From a virus, in IMG/VR virus record IMGVR_UViG_3300044993_000409, positions 1 to 37,946 of that record: DNA of 37,946 nt, one strand, 5' to 3'. A model generated the notes under the pieces. The model ran no database searches, was not told the origin of the DNA, and was given only the letters and a program-made list of their open reading frames with translations. The position numbers were made by a program, and so were the translations under genes. Shown in pieces: positions 24,569 to 32,890 of this stretch. The number at the start of each line of letters is the position of its first letter. Positions within the stretch are counted from its first letter, which is position 1.

Positions 24569-25612
24569 TTAGCCGGGATACGTGGTCCCGGTCGCGCCCA
24601 CGAAACTCGTGCGGCGGTTGCGTAACACCCACTGGTACGTGCAGTCCACGTGCGTCGCCGACACCGTATGCTGACCCGGCACCTGCGGTACGTACGACTC
24701 CCGCAGCCACCAGCCCGCCAGCACATAGGTCTTGAAGTCGCCCCAGTTGAGGCCGTAGATCGGGTTCGTCGTGTCCGACTCCAGACGCGGAACCCACTGC
24801 ACCGGCGCGCGGTTGAAGATGACCTGACCGGCGTAGACGTTGATGTCCGCGCCGAGGTTCTCGTTGCTCGCCCGCAAAAGCTCCTGAAGCGGGCCGATCA
24901 CGCCGTAGTTCGTGTAGAACGCCCAGTTGTTGCCCGTGGACAGGTTCGGAACCCCCTCCACCGGGGGCTTGAAGTCAACGAACTGAGCCGCCTTGCTCAT
25001 CTTCCGAACGAAATCTTCCGGCGACACGTTCGTGTACAGGAACGTCCAGTTCCGCCAGCGGGGATACGTGACGCTCGAAACGCCCAACGTGGTGTACCCG
25101 CTCGGCATCCCGCCGTTGAACCCCTCCGTCGCGTTCTTCTGCAACCACGTGTTGATGCCCCACGGCGTCACCGTGTCGTCCACCGCCACCGGTGGACCCC
25201 AGAAGTTATCCTCCATGAGCGCCGCCAGCGCGATCATGGCCCCGATCCGACGCTCCTGCTCCAGGTCGATCAGCTTGGCAGGGTTGGCGTTCATCGCCAC
25301 TTCCTGCCCGATCATCGCGTAGTTCGTGGTCGAGTTCCGCCAGTCCGCCGTAGCGGTGATCATCGTGTCGGGGATATCGACTTCGTCCGAATACCCGAGG
25401 CCCACGTTCCGGGCCTGCCGGTTGTGATCGACCATGATCCGCCATTCCACGGACCGGCCGCTGTCCACCGTCACCCGGTTACTCCGCAGCAACTGCGACA
25501 TGGCGACGTGCGATTGAAGCTCCGTCGCAATCTCCGTAAACCGCAGCTTCTCGAAGTACGGAAGCGTCTGGACGACCAGATTGTTCAGGTCTTGCGCCCT
25601 GAGTACCGACAT
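24569..25612 (-). CDS. Major capsid protein (HK97-fold candidate)
   Basis: 347 residues, with ATG 25612 and site AAGGAGGG, one of the strongest in the operon, as expected for an abundant protein. An N-terminal helix ('QDLNNLVVQTLPYFEKLRF') is followed by 'ATELQSHVAMSQLLRSNRV', a central 'NYAMIGQEVAMNANPAKLID' helix of spine-helix character, and a mixed beta/aromatic C-terminal domain ending 'CTYQWVLRNRRTSFVGAT'. Length and the position directly after a scaffold-like gene support the capsid assignment. No separate protease or delta domain is seen. Confidence 0.8.
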   Translation of the reverse strand: MSVLRAQDLNNLVVQTLPYFEKLRFTEIATELQSHVAMSQLLRSNRVTVDSGRSVEWRIMVDHNRQARNVGLGYSDEVDIPDTMITATADWRNSTTNYAMIGQEVAMNANPAKLIDLEQERRIGAMIALAALMEDNFWGPPVAVDDTVTPWGINTWLQKNATEGFNGGMPSGYTTLGVSSVTYPRWRNWTFLYTNVSPEDFVRKMSKAAQFVDFKPPVEGVPNLSTGNNWAFYTNYGVIGPLQELLRASNENLGADINVYAGQVIFNRAPVQWVPRLESDTTNPIYGLNWGDFKTYVLAGWWLRESYVPQVPGQHTVSATHVDCTYQWVLRNRRTSFVGATGTTYPG

Positions 25613-25648
25613 GCTCTACCCTCCTTTTCCCCCGCCGGACCCGCCGGC

Positions 25649-26554
25649 TTACCGACCCCCGCCCACCGGCGGGAGAAAATCTTTCTCCACGTCGATCTCG
25701 GGACCGGCCGCCTCCCGCTGACGCATCAACTCCTTGAGCGCCGCAATCGCCGCCTCCCGGCCCCGCGCCGCGTTCGCCGGCGAACCACCGTTCACCGGAG
25801 CCGCCGCCGCGTTCATCCACTGCTGCTTCGTCGGCCGCGCCGCGTCCGCCTGACCGCCGTAAATCACCCGGAACGCCTGCTCGGCCGCCTGCGCCGCGTC
25901 GCCACGGTAGTACTTCTTCGCCAACTCCACCAGCGCCAACCGCCGGTCATGCTCCGGCGTCCCCGGCTCCGCCGTCTGACCGAACAACGCCGGGTACCGC
26001 GCAAAGAACCCGTCCAACTGCGCCTTGACAGACTGCGACCGCTGCTGCCTGACGCCTTGCTCCACCGACTCCAGCCGCGCCGTCAACTCCACGATCGCCT
26101 TGTCCCGCTCCTTGATCGCGTCCGACAACTGCCGGAACACCGTCACCATGTTCGGCGCGTAATCGCTCTCCTGCAACGGCTGACCGTCTGCGCCACGCCC
26201 CCAGTCCCGGATGATCTCCGGAGGCGGCGGCGGCTCGGCAACGCCCGATTCCTGCCGAGGAGCTTGCAGCATGAACCGCTGCGCCACGCGAACCGCCGCC
26301 ATCAACTCGTTGGTGCTGGACGACTGAATCTCGCTGTCCGGAATCCCCAACTCCCGCGCCATCGCCACCAGCGCCGGGTTGTGCCGCTCCCCGGCAGGCT
26401 CCGAAGGCGGAACGTGGATCGGCTCCTTCGCCTCCACGCTCACCCCCTCCGGCGGACTCACCTTCGTCTGACCCAACAGACCCGCCGCCATCGGCGCCGC
26501 CTGCTCCAGCGTCAGCCTCGCATCCGCTTCGGCCGTCGTTTTCTGTTCGCTCAT
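25649..26554 (-). CDS. Head scaffolding-like protein
   Basis: 301 residues. ATG 26554 (MSEQKTTAEA) is chosen because GGAGAGGAG precedes it; a longer in-frame start at 26611 would run through the intergenic inverted repeat. Composition is Ala/Glu/Gln/Arg/Pro, with a predicted long coiled coil at about 130-175 ('LSDAIKERDKAIVELTARLE') and a Pro-rich linker ('AEPPPPPEIIRDW'), the usual character of scaffolds that fill the procapsid and leave before packaging. It directly precedes the capsid gene. Confidence 0.75.
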   Translation of the reverse strand: MSEQKTTAEADARLTLEQAAPMAAGLLGQTKVSPPEGVSVEAKEPIHVPPSEPAGERHNPALVAMARELGIPDSEIQSSSTNELMAAVRVAQRFMLQAPRQESGVAEPPPPPEIIRDWGRGADGQPLQESDYAPNMVTVFRQLSDAIKERDKAIVELTARLESVEQGVRQQRSQSVKAQLDGFFARYPALFGQTAEPGTPEHDRRLALVELAKKYYRGDAAQAAEQAFRVIYGGQADAARPTKQQWMNAAAAPVNGGSPANAARGREAAIAALKELMRQREAAGPEIDVEKDFLPPVGGGR

Positions 26555-26583
26555 CCGCTCCTCTCCCCTGACACGTTGCGCAA

Positions 26584-26614
26584 ATCGTATCACGACTTGA
26601 CCATAGATCAAGTC
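26584..26614 (-). promoter_or_regulatory. Candidate promoter with inverted repeat before the scaffold/capsid genes
   Basis: An inverted repeat GACTTGA-N7-TCAAGTC (26594-26614) overlaps the upstream stop codon. On the minus strand it overlays TTGATC (26606-26611) - 16 bases - TACGAT (26584-26589), a plausible sigma-70 promoter. Transcription would start about 23 bases before ATG 26554. The repeat could be an operator; no T-run follows, so a terminator is less likely. Confidence 0.4.
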
Positions 26615-26972
26615 ACGTGTTCACAATCAGCCCGTCCAGCGTCGCCGCCGCCGACGCCACCACATACGGCGTCTGCATCCCCGACCCGGCACGGAAAAGG
26701 CAACACCCGCCCGGCGGGATCGTCGCCACCGCCACGCCGCCAGCCGCGTTTTTCAAGGTAAACGTCGCCACCGTGCTGTAATTCACCAGCATGATCCAGC
26801 CCGGCGTCACGTCCCCCAACTCCAGCGGCTCGTCCGTGACCCCCACGCTCTGCGATAGCCGCGCCACCTTCTTGTTCGCCACGTTGGCGGTCAACGCCTT
26901 GGACAAATCCGCCAGCCGGCCGTCGGCGTCCTCGTACTTCAACTTCGCTTCCAACTTCAGTTCATTCGCCAC
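26613..26972 (-). CDS. Small virion protein (hypothetical)
   Basis: 119 residues from GTG 26972, which overlaps the beta-helix gene's end by 11 bases. Residues 1-45 are helical ('LKLEAKLKYEDADGRLADLS'). The remainder is a beta sandwich ('GWIMLVNYSTVATFTLKNAA', 'TIPPGGCCLFRAGSGM', 'ATLDGLIVNT'), a style shared with phage head-fibre or decoration proteins. The gene upstream of the scaffold is often a minor head protein. Function not shown. Confidence 0.65.
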   Translation of the reverse strand: MANELKLEAKLKYEDADGRLADLSKALTANVANKKVARLSQSVGVTDEPLELGDVTPGWIMLVNYSTVATFTLKNAAGGVAVATIPPGGCCLFRAGSGMQTPYVVASAAATLDGLIVNT

Positions 26973-28434
26973 GGCCCACCCCCTGCCGAAGCATCTCCAG
27001 CGGTACGCCCTCCGGATGCCGGTGGTACGTCACGTTCACCTTCCTTGGACCGCCCCCCTCCGCCCAGATCGGCGCGGCCGGCGTCGGATACTTCCAGTGC
27101 GGCGGGCGCGGAACGTCCGGGCTGTACAACCACGGCTGCGCCTCCAACTGGTTCCCCCGCGTCTTCCGGAACCCCACGAACGCCACGTTCTCCAGCACGT
27201 TCCCGTCCGAATCGCCCCCAAACACGAACCCGCCGCCACGCAACTCCATGTTCTTAAACACGTTGCCCCGCTGCGGGTTCAGCCCGAACAGCCGCACGTT
27301 CGCGTCGTCCAGCACGAAGTCGTTGAACACGCACCCCTCGACACGGGCGTTGTACAAGTTCACGTCCCCGCCGCACCCGAACGCCCGGAACCGGTGGAAC
27401 ACGCACCGGCTGAACCGCTCGCCGAAGTACGGCTCGAACAGCAACAACTCGTTGCCGTTGTCCACGTGCCCCACGTCCCGCAGCGTGATCCCCGTCATCA
27501 GGATGCCGTGAACTTCCCCGGCCGATTCCCGCAGAACCGGCCCACGGTCCGTCCCGTCGAACCGGCACCGCGCCACCATCACCCCCTTGGAACCGTTCAC
27601 GCACAACGAGTGCGATTCACCCCTCGGCCCCACGAGGCCCACAAAGTCCGTGTCCACCACCAGCCCGGCGTCCGCGTTCAACGTCACCCGCTCGAACCGG
27701 CACCGCTCCACCAGCAAATCCCGGCAGTTGAACTGCCCGAAATCCGCCAACTCGTCCCCCACCGATCGAACCACGCAGTCCGCCATGTGCAGGTTCTCGA
27801 ACCCCTGCATCAGCGCCCGGTTCGGGACCAGAAACGTGATCCCGCAAAACGCCACGTCCGCCGACGGCGGCCAGAACAACAGCCGGTCGTAAGCGTGCGT
27901 CCCCTGCTTGGGCGCGTTCGTCGTCAGCGTGGCGCCATACCCCAACAGCCGCGTACCACGCGGCAGCCGCACCGGCCGGGGCAGAACGTAGTACCCGGCG
28001 TCCAGCCGCACGTCCGTGTTCGGCGGCAGCGACTCCACCGACAGGAAGTTGAACGGGTTCAGCCGCGCCGTCCCACGCGACTCCCGAACCACCGACACCC
28101 GCACCCCCGTCGCCCGCCCGCCGATCACCACGTCGTACTCGCCCGGCGGCGTCCCCGGAACCACCGTCGCCTTCAGGTGATACCGGTCGTAATGCAACTG
28201 CCCCGTGTACTCCGACCGCGCCATCCGGAACCGCCGCTCGCCGGCGACCAACTCCACGTCCCCCAGCGGTACCCCCTCCGGACGCCACAACGCCAACGAG
28301 GCGTGCGGCGGGTAATCCAGACTCAACGCCGTCCGGCTCGCGTAATACTCTGGAAACGCCACCAGCAACAACGCCAGCATCTGTACACCCGCAAATGAGA
28401 AGAGCGGCCGGCAGGGGTTGTGCCAGACCCCCAC
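26962..28434 (-). CDS. Right-handed beta-helix protein with signal-like N-terminus
   Basis: 490 residues from GTG 28434, with GAGGAG five bases upstream. The N-terminus has a hydrophobic stretch 'LFSFAGVQMLALLLVAF' and a possible cleavage region 'YYAS'. Residues about 35-115 look like an Ig-type domain ('GEYDVVIGGRATGVRVSVV'). From about 150 to 440 there are regular repeats of short strands with Val/Cys/Phe/Asn ladders ('ENLHMADCVVRSVGDELADF', 'FNCRDLLVERCRFERV', 'VMVARCRFDG', 'ARVEGCVFNDFVL'), characteristic of pectate-lyase-like parallel beta-helices. Tailspikes that degrade polysaccharide use this fold, but a secretory N-terminus is unusual for a virion protein, so an exported or lysogeny-related role is possible. 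Confidence 0.75.
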   Translation of the reverse strand: MGVWHNPCRPLFSFAGVQMLALLLVAFPEYYASRTALSLDYPPHASLALWRPEGVPLGDVELVAGERRFRMARSEYTGQLHYDRYHLKATVVPGTPPGEYDVVIGGRATGVRVSVVRESRGTARLNPFNFLSVESLPPNTDVRLDAGYYVLPRPVRLPRGTRLLGYGATLTTNAPKQGTHAYDRLLFWPPSADVAFCGITFLVPNRALMQGFENLHMADCVVRSVGDELADFGQFNCRDLLVERCRFERVTLNADAGLVVDTDFVGLVGPRGESHSLCVNGSKGVMVARCRFDGTDRGPVLRESAGEVHGILMTGITLRDVGHVDNGNELLLFEPYFGERFSRCVFHRFRAFGCGGDVNLYNARVEGCVFNDFVLDDANVRLFGLNPQRGNVFKNMELRGGGFVFGGDSDGNVLENVAFVGFRKTRGNQLEAQPWLYSPDVPRPPHWKYPTPAAPIWAEGGGPRKVNVTYHRHPEGVPLEMLRQGVGRGE

Positions 28435-28460
28435 CGCCGCTCCTCAGGCGCTCTCACGCC

Positions 28461-28489
28461 TATGTATCACGCCCTCGGCGAGGAGTCAA
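28461..28489 (-). promoter_or_regulatory. Candidate extended -10 promoter before the beta-helix gene
   Basis: On the minus strand TTGACT (28484-28489) is followed after 17 bases by TACATA (28461-28466), with TGA directly before the hexamer (extended -10). The -35 overlaps the stop codon of the upstream 106-residue gene. A small hairpin AGGCG-N6-CGCCT lies between the promoter and the GTG start. The -10 matches the consensus only partly. Confidence 0.35.
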
Positions 28490-28806
28490 CTACCACCACG
28501 CCGACGGTCCAGCAGCGCCCTGACCAGATTGCCGACGAGGCTGACCAGCAGCGCCAGCGTCGCCGGGTCGATCCCCGCCGGAGCCGCGCCCACCACCTTG
28601 CCCGTCGCCTCCAGTTCCACAAGCGCCTGCTCCAGTTCGCCCGCGTCCTTGGCGGCCGAACCGATCACCTGAGGCTCCAGCAAAACGCCCAGATACCCCA
28701 GCAGACGGCCGGCGGACGCCAGAATCTGCCCCACGTCCTTCCGGCCCAGCGCCGCCGCCAGCGCCTTGACTTCCCGAATCACGTCCAACACCGTCACCGC
28801 TCCCAT
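28486..28806 (-). CDS. 106-residue helical protein, possible lysis accessory
   Basis: ATG 28806 with AAGGGGG upstream. It is mainly helical, with two moderately hydrophobic segments ('VGQILASAGRLLGYLGVLL' and 'TLALLVSLVGNLVRALL') and a basic end DRRRGGS. The second segment could span or lie on a membrane. It sits between the papain-like peptidase and the beta-helix gene within a lysis-like group, so a holin-like role is conceivable, but neither segment is strongly hydrophobic. A longer in-frame start at 28941 overlaps the peptidase and was rejected. Confidence 0.6.
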   Translation of the reverse strand: MGAVTVLDVIREVKALAAALGRKDVGQILASAGRLLGYLGVLLEPQVIGSAAKDAGELEQALVELEATGKVVGAAPAGIDPATLALLVSLVGNLVRALLDRRRGGS

Positions 28807-28820
28807 GACACACACCCCCT

Positions 28821-29705
28821 TCAGATGACCCACGAAATCTCCCGCGCCGGGAACCCGGTGACCCCGGCAATCGCGTGAGAATCGCCCTGCCGCAACATCC
28901 GGTCGATCACCTTCGCGTCCGCGTAGAACCCGCTCGGGCACGGCTCTCCAGGCCCCAGAGGCCCGGTGTGAGCGTTCGCGCCCCAGCTATTCTCGATGTG
29001 ACCAACTTCCCGGCCGTTATTAAACGTGTGATAGCCGTTGCCGTACATGCAGTGCATCCACGTTCCACGCGGCGCGCACACCCCGTTGTCGTCCCGCCGC
29101 ATCTCGAACCCCTGATCCGAACAGATCGCCACCGCGTACCCGCTCGCAATCGCCCGCTTGAACTCGTCCCAACTCCGCACCGGCGACACGTCCTTGACCG
29201 GGAACTTCCGCGTCACCTCCTGCAACTCCGCAGGTACCCCCACCCGGCCGAACTCCCGGCACCGCTCCTCCGAATACTCCCGCAAATCGTACCGGCCGTA
29301 CACCCCGCGCGGCACAAGGCCGTACTGCACCAGAAACTTCGCCGCCCACGCCCCGATTGACCCGTCCCCGCTGATCCGCCCGCCTCCAATCTGCACCCGC
29401 GACCCGCCGTACGTCACCTCCTCGACGTAATGCGTGAACTCCTCCGGGTCGCCCATCGCCATTTCCACGACCGACGTGTCCTCCGCCGCGCCGTTGTATC
29501 CGAACGCCACGCACGAACCCACCCGCAACTGATTCTTGGGCACAATCGGTATCCCCAGCTTGCGGTATGCGTGCCACAGATACACCGACTTCGGCAGGTC
29601 CGCCCTTTTGCCCGCCGGCGTGTCCCCGAACGCCGGTGTCGAAAACGTCTTCGTCGTCTCCGCCACCGCTTCCGGGTCGTTCACCCAGCCGAAGTTCCGC
29701 GCCAT
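28821..29705 (-). CDS. Papain-like (C1 family) cysteine peptidase
   Basis: 294 residues. ATG 29705 is chosen over GTG 29711 because GGAGG lies eight bases upstream of it. Every papain-type catalytic element is visible: Q59 and C65 in 'NQLRVGSCVAFG' (Gln six before Cys, as in papain), H218 in 'WMHCMYGNGY', and N239 in 'ENSWG'. C1 peptidases cleave peptide bonds. There is no signal peptide, so it would act in the cytoplasm or need a holin. It directly follows two membrane/exported genes, so it may be the lysis enzyme; a virion-maturation protease is the alternative. A peptidase replacing a muralytic endolysin would be unusual. Confidence 0.85.
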   Translation of the reverse strand: MARNFGWVNDPEAVAETTKTFSTPAFGDTPAGKRADLPKSVYLWHAYRKLGIPIVPKNQLRVGSCVAFGYNGAAEDTSVVEMAMGDPEEFTHYVEEVTYGGSRVQIGGGRISGDGSIGAWAAKFLVQYGLVPRGVYGRYDLREYSEERCREFGRVGVPAELQEVTRKFPVKDVSPVRSWDEFKRAIASGYAVAICSDQGFEMRRDDNGVCAPRGTWMHCMYGNGYHTFNNGREVGHIENSWGANAHTGPLGPGEPCPSGFYADAKVIDRMLRQGDSHAIAGVTGFPAREISWVI

Positions 29706-29707
29706 GC

Positions 29708-30388
29708 TCACAGCCTCCGCAGAATCTGCGCGACCCGCGCAAAACCGCTCTTCGCCTTCTGTCGCAACTCCGGAGTCAGCGGAACGCTCTCACGGCCCAA
29801 CTCGGCGGTGAAAAACTCCGCGATCCGCTGCCGCACCGGCTGCAAACGCGGCAGCGGAACAGCCGCCTGCGCGATCCGCGCCGTCTCCGCGAACAACTCC
29901 CGCGTCGTCTCCGACCGGTCCACCAGCGGGCCGAACGACTCGTACGCCTGCGCCAGCTTCGCCGCGTCCTCCCGCTTGGTCGGCGACTGGTCCGCGCCGA
30001 ATATCGCCGCCACCGCCTCGTACAAGGCGTCCGCAGGCGGAGAGGGAGGAACAGGCGGGGCAGGCGGCACGGCGTCCCCGATCACCACGACCGTCCGGAC
30101 CGTCTGCGCCTCCGTCCGGCCGTCCGGAGAGAGCCGCACCACAATGCACCGCACGGAGTAGCGGCCCGGCGGCCCGGTGAACACCAACGACCGGTCGAAC
30201 TCCGCCACGTCCGCCACGCCGTCCGGCGACACGTCCCAGATCACCGCCGCCTTCGGGTCCACCCCCTCCGCCGTCAGACGCGCCAGACGGTGCGCCGGAA
30301 CCTGCTGGTCCCCACGCACCACCATCTGACCCCACCCGCCGGCACACCACGCCAGCGCCACCACCAACGCAGACGCGACGCGATTCAT
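29708..30388 (-). CDS. Exported protein with signal peptide (hypothetical)
   Basis: 226 residues; the ATG overlaps the previous stop (ATGA). The N-terminus MNRVASALVVALAWCAGG is a classical signal peptide (Arg, hydrophobic core, small residues; the Cys is not in a clear lipobox). Residues 25-105 are beta-rich and Ig/PKD-like ('VIWDVSPDGVADVAEF', 'GRYSVRCIVVRLSPDGR'), followed by a Pro-rich hinge ('VPPAPPVPPSPPAD') and a 110-residue helical end. With the upstream membrane-anchored coiled-coil protein this could be the outer partner of a spanin-like pair, which is inference from order and topology. Confidence 0.7.
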   Translation of the reverse strand: MNRVASALVVALAWCAGGWGQMVVRGDQQVPAHRLARLTAEGVDPKAAVIWDVSPDGVADVAEFDRSLVFTGPPGRYSVRCIVVRLSPDGRTEAQTVRTVVVIGDAVPPAPPVPPSPPADALYEAVAAIFGADQSPTKREDAAKLAQAYESFGPLVDRSETTRELFAETARIAQAAVPLPRLQPVRQRIAEFFTAELGRESVPLTPELRQKAKSGFARVAQILRRL

Positions 30389-30750
30389 TTCCTGCCCTCG
30401 AACCTTTCCATGATCTTGTGGAACTCCGCCATAAGCGCCCGCGTCGTCGCCTCCGTCTCACGCTGGCAGTGATCCACCACCATCTGCAACTGCTCCTTGA
30501 ACTCCGCCCGGGATGCCGCCATGTCCGAAACGTACTTATGCTGCAACTTCTCCACCAGCGCGTCGTGCCTCGCAAGCAGCGCCGTCATCTGCTCCGTGTG
30601 ACTGTCCGCGTACTCCTTCGCCTCCTTGTCCTTCCGGGGCAGATGCACCATCAGCAGCCAGCCCAGAACCGCGCCCAACAGCCCGGCCCCCAGCCACCCC
30701 GCGCCGCCCGAGAGCGGGTCCCCGACCTGACTGAGCAGAAGCGCCAGCAT
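30385..30750 (-). CDS. Membrane-anchored coiled-coil protein (holin or inner-spanin-like)
   Basis: 121 residues, with ATG 30750 and AAGGGG upstream. One hydrophobic span at about 15-36 ('AGWLGAGLLGAVLGWLLMV') is followed by 'HLPRKDKEAKEYADSH' and about 80 residues of charged coiled coil. The architecture of a single N-terminal span and a long soluble helix matches inner-membrane spanins (Rz-like) and some holins. It is the first gene of the lysis-like group, overlapping the exported protein gene by four bases. Confidence 0.7.
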   Translation of the reverse strand: MLALLLSQVGDPLSGGAGWLGAGLLGAVLGWLLMVHLPRKDKEAKEYADSHTEQMTALLARHDALVEKLQHKYVSDMAASRAEFKEQLQMVVDHCQRETEATTRALMAEFHKIMERFEGRK

Positions 30751-30762
30751 GGATTACCCCTT

Positions 30763-31095
30763 TCAGTTGTAGCCGTCCCGGTCGAAGAACCCCTCGACCT
30801 TGAGCAGCCTCTTCCGGTCCGCCGCGTCCGGGATCACGCACTTCCCGTCCGGCCGATACCGCGCATGTACCCCGTGCCGCTTGTTCCGCTCGTTCGCCTC
30901 GGCCACCTGATCCGGATGCACCGCCAGCGCCACGCTCACCATCGGCCAACCCTTGGTCGATGTCCCGCCCGGCACATCCCCCGCCCGCGACTCGGGCGCC
31001 GGATACCGCTGATAATACTCCTCCTCCGTCACCGGGCGACCGTCCAGATAATACTCCCACCGGTCACCCTTCAGCCGCATCCCGTCAGAACGCAT
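30763..31095 (-). CDS. Conserved small phage protein next to the portal
   Basis: 110 residues. ATG 31095 has GGAGGGGGAG upstream and overlaps the portal 3' end. Motifs are 'GDRWEYYLDGRPVTEEEYY' at the N-terminus, 'VALAVHPDQVAEANERNK', then 'VIPDAADRKRLLKVEGFFDR'. I recall similar proteins of about 100 residues beside phage portal or lysis genes, with no known activity. No metal cluster or membrane span is present. Confidence 0.7.
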   Translation of the reverse strand: MRSDGMRLKGDRWEYYLDGRPVTEEEYYQRYPAPESRAGDVPGGTSTKGWPMVSVALAVHPDQVAEANERNKRHGVHARYRPDGKCVIPDAADRKRLLKVEGFFDRDGYN

Positions 31096-32890
31096 TCTGC
31101 TCCCCCTCCGGCGCGCCGCCAACGTCCGCGCCAAACATCCTCGCCACCGAATCCCTCGCCGTACTCTGGCTGTCCCGCGTACTCACGCTCCGCCGGATCA
31201 CCTCCTTCGGCTCTCCCGTCTCCACCCGCGCGCCGCTCAGGTCCAACGGCTCCGGCCGCATGACCTCCATCTGCTGCAACAACTCCGGCAAATCCGGCTG
31301 GTCCTCGTACTCCGCGATCTTCTTGAGCAGGTAGCTCGGGTCGAGCGACAAACCGTACTGCTGGAACAGCGGGGCCAGCGGCGTATAGACCTGCATGACG
31401 AACTCCTTGAGCCGACGCGACCGCGACTCCGGCGTGGACGCAGACAACGAGTACGGGTCCACGCGGATCGTCGGAACCGGACCCGTCCGCGTCAACTCCC
31501 CCGCCGCCAGCCGCGCCACGCTCTCCACGCTCGACGGGTCGTACCCCCCCAGCCGCCGCGTCATCCGCGCCTCCGGAACCCCCGGAACCGCGTAATCCAC
31601 CTCCATCATCTTGTCCGGGTGGTTCCACCACAACCACACCAGCTTCTCCCCCACCGACTTGGTCCGCTGCAACACCACCGACTGCATGTCCGAAATGCCC
31701 ACGCTCGCGTTCTCGTTCAGCAACGCCTCCTGCCGCGCCGTGCCCGACTGCGGACTCCGACCGCCCATCAACTCCAGATTCCCGCCCACAAAGCTGAACA
31801 GGCTCTTCCACAACTCCGCGAACCCGTTCAATGGCTGCGAAATCTTGGCCCCGAACACCGCCTCCGACACGCTCCCGGGGTCCGACACCGCCACCACGTC
31901 CCCGTTTCTGGCCGCCACGATCCGGTCCGCGTCGTCCACGTTCGTGGACCGCACCAGCCCCACATGCTTCATGTCCACCGTCACGTCCACCAGCTTGCGG
32001 TACGCCACGTTCGCCGCCTCGTGGATCAGCCGCAAATCGCTCATGGGCGCCTTCGGCATCAGATTGTCCGCCACCAGACCGAAATCCCAAAAATCGTACA
32101 TCCCCGACGGCGGACCAACGTACTCCCTCTCCTCCAACGCCTTCCCGTCCTCCGTCAGGTCCGGGCCGCCCATCGCGGAGCTTGAAAACACGTAAACGAC
32201 CTTGTGCCGAGGAACGTAAATCTCCCACAGGCAACTCATGTCCTCGAAGTCTTCCTGCTGCGGGAACTCGCCCTCCGAAATCGACCGCGCCCTCGCGTCC
32301 CCCTCCGCGTTGAACGAACTCGGCCGCGTGACCGGCACCTTCCGGCCGTACACGTCTTCCGCCATCCTCGTCGGCATCCAGAACCGGTGCCCCACGTACC
32401 GACACTCGCTCAGCCGCCGCGCCCCCGTCTCGAACACCACGTCGTCCAGACTCACCCGGCTCACGATCGCGTCACCGGCCTGCACCCGAAACCCCGTCCG
32501 CTCCGCGTCCGCCGGCGAAGCGATGCACGTCTTCGTGATCCCCACGCAAGCGAGCGCGTCGTACACCACCTCCATGAGCGTCCGGGCCAGGCCGATGTCC
32601 TCCACCCACTGGCTCAACCACGCCTGACAGACCGAAACGTGCGCCCGCATGGCCCGGTCGTGCGTCGTCAGCATGAACCGTGGCGCCTTCGGAATCAACT
32701 GCCGGCCCACGATGCTCTGATACATCGACAGCAGGTTCACCGGGTCCCGCTTGACGTTCAGCCGCCGGCCGTAGTGATAACCGGCGATGATGCTCGCCAA
32801 CTCCGCCGCGTTCATCCGGAACGGCGTGAGCCACTGCCGGTCGTATCGCACGCACCGGACCAGCCGCTCCAGATCGACTTCGTACTTCAT
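31085..32890 (-). CDS. Portal (head-tail connector) protein
   Basis: 601 residues from ATG 32890, overlapping the terminase stop (ATGA) with GGGAG just upstream. Size and order (directly after TerL, before capsid genes) are those of podovirus portals. Recognisable portal-like features are the helical, Arg-rich start ('LERLVRCVRYDRQW'), 'NLLSMYQSIVGRQL', beta wing segments ('WEIYVPRHKVVYVF'), a long stem-helix region 'NVAYRKLVDVTVDMKHVGLV' and the C-terminal 'FQQYGLSLDPSYLLKKIAEY' segment with an acidic tail. No catalytic motif is expected. Confidence 0.8.
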   Translation of the reverse strand: MKYEVDLERLVRCVRYDRQWLTPFRMNAAELASIIAGYHYGRRLNVKRDPVNLLSMYQSIVGRQLIPKAPRFMLTTHDRAMRAHVSVCQAWLSQWVEDIGLARTLMEVVYDALACVGITKTCIASPADAERTGFRVQAGDAIVSRVSLDDVVFETGARRLSECRYVGHRFWMPTRMAEDVYGRKVPVTRPSSFNAEGDARARSISEGEFPQQEDFEDMSCLWEIYVPRHKVVYVFSSSAMGGPDLTEDGKALEEREYVGPPSGMYDFWDFGLVADNLMPKAPMSDLRLIHEAANVAYRKLVDVTVDMKHVGLVRSTNVDDADRIVAARNGDVVAVSDPGSVSEAVFGAKISQPLNGFAELWKSLFSFVGGNLELMGGRSPQSGTARQEALLNENASVGISDMQSVVLQRTKSVGEKLVWLWWNHPDKMMEVDYAVPGVPEARMTRRLGGYDPSSVESVARLAAGELTRTGPVPTIRVDPYSLSASTPESRSRRLKEFVMQVYTPLAPLFQQYGLSLDPSYLLKKIAEYEDQPDLPELLQQMEVMRPEPLDLSGARVETGEPKEVIRRSVSTRDSQSTARDSVARMFGADVGGAPEGEQNAF

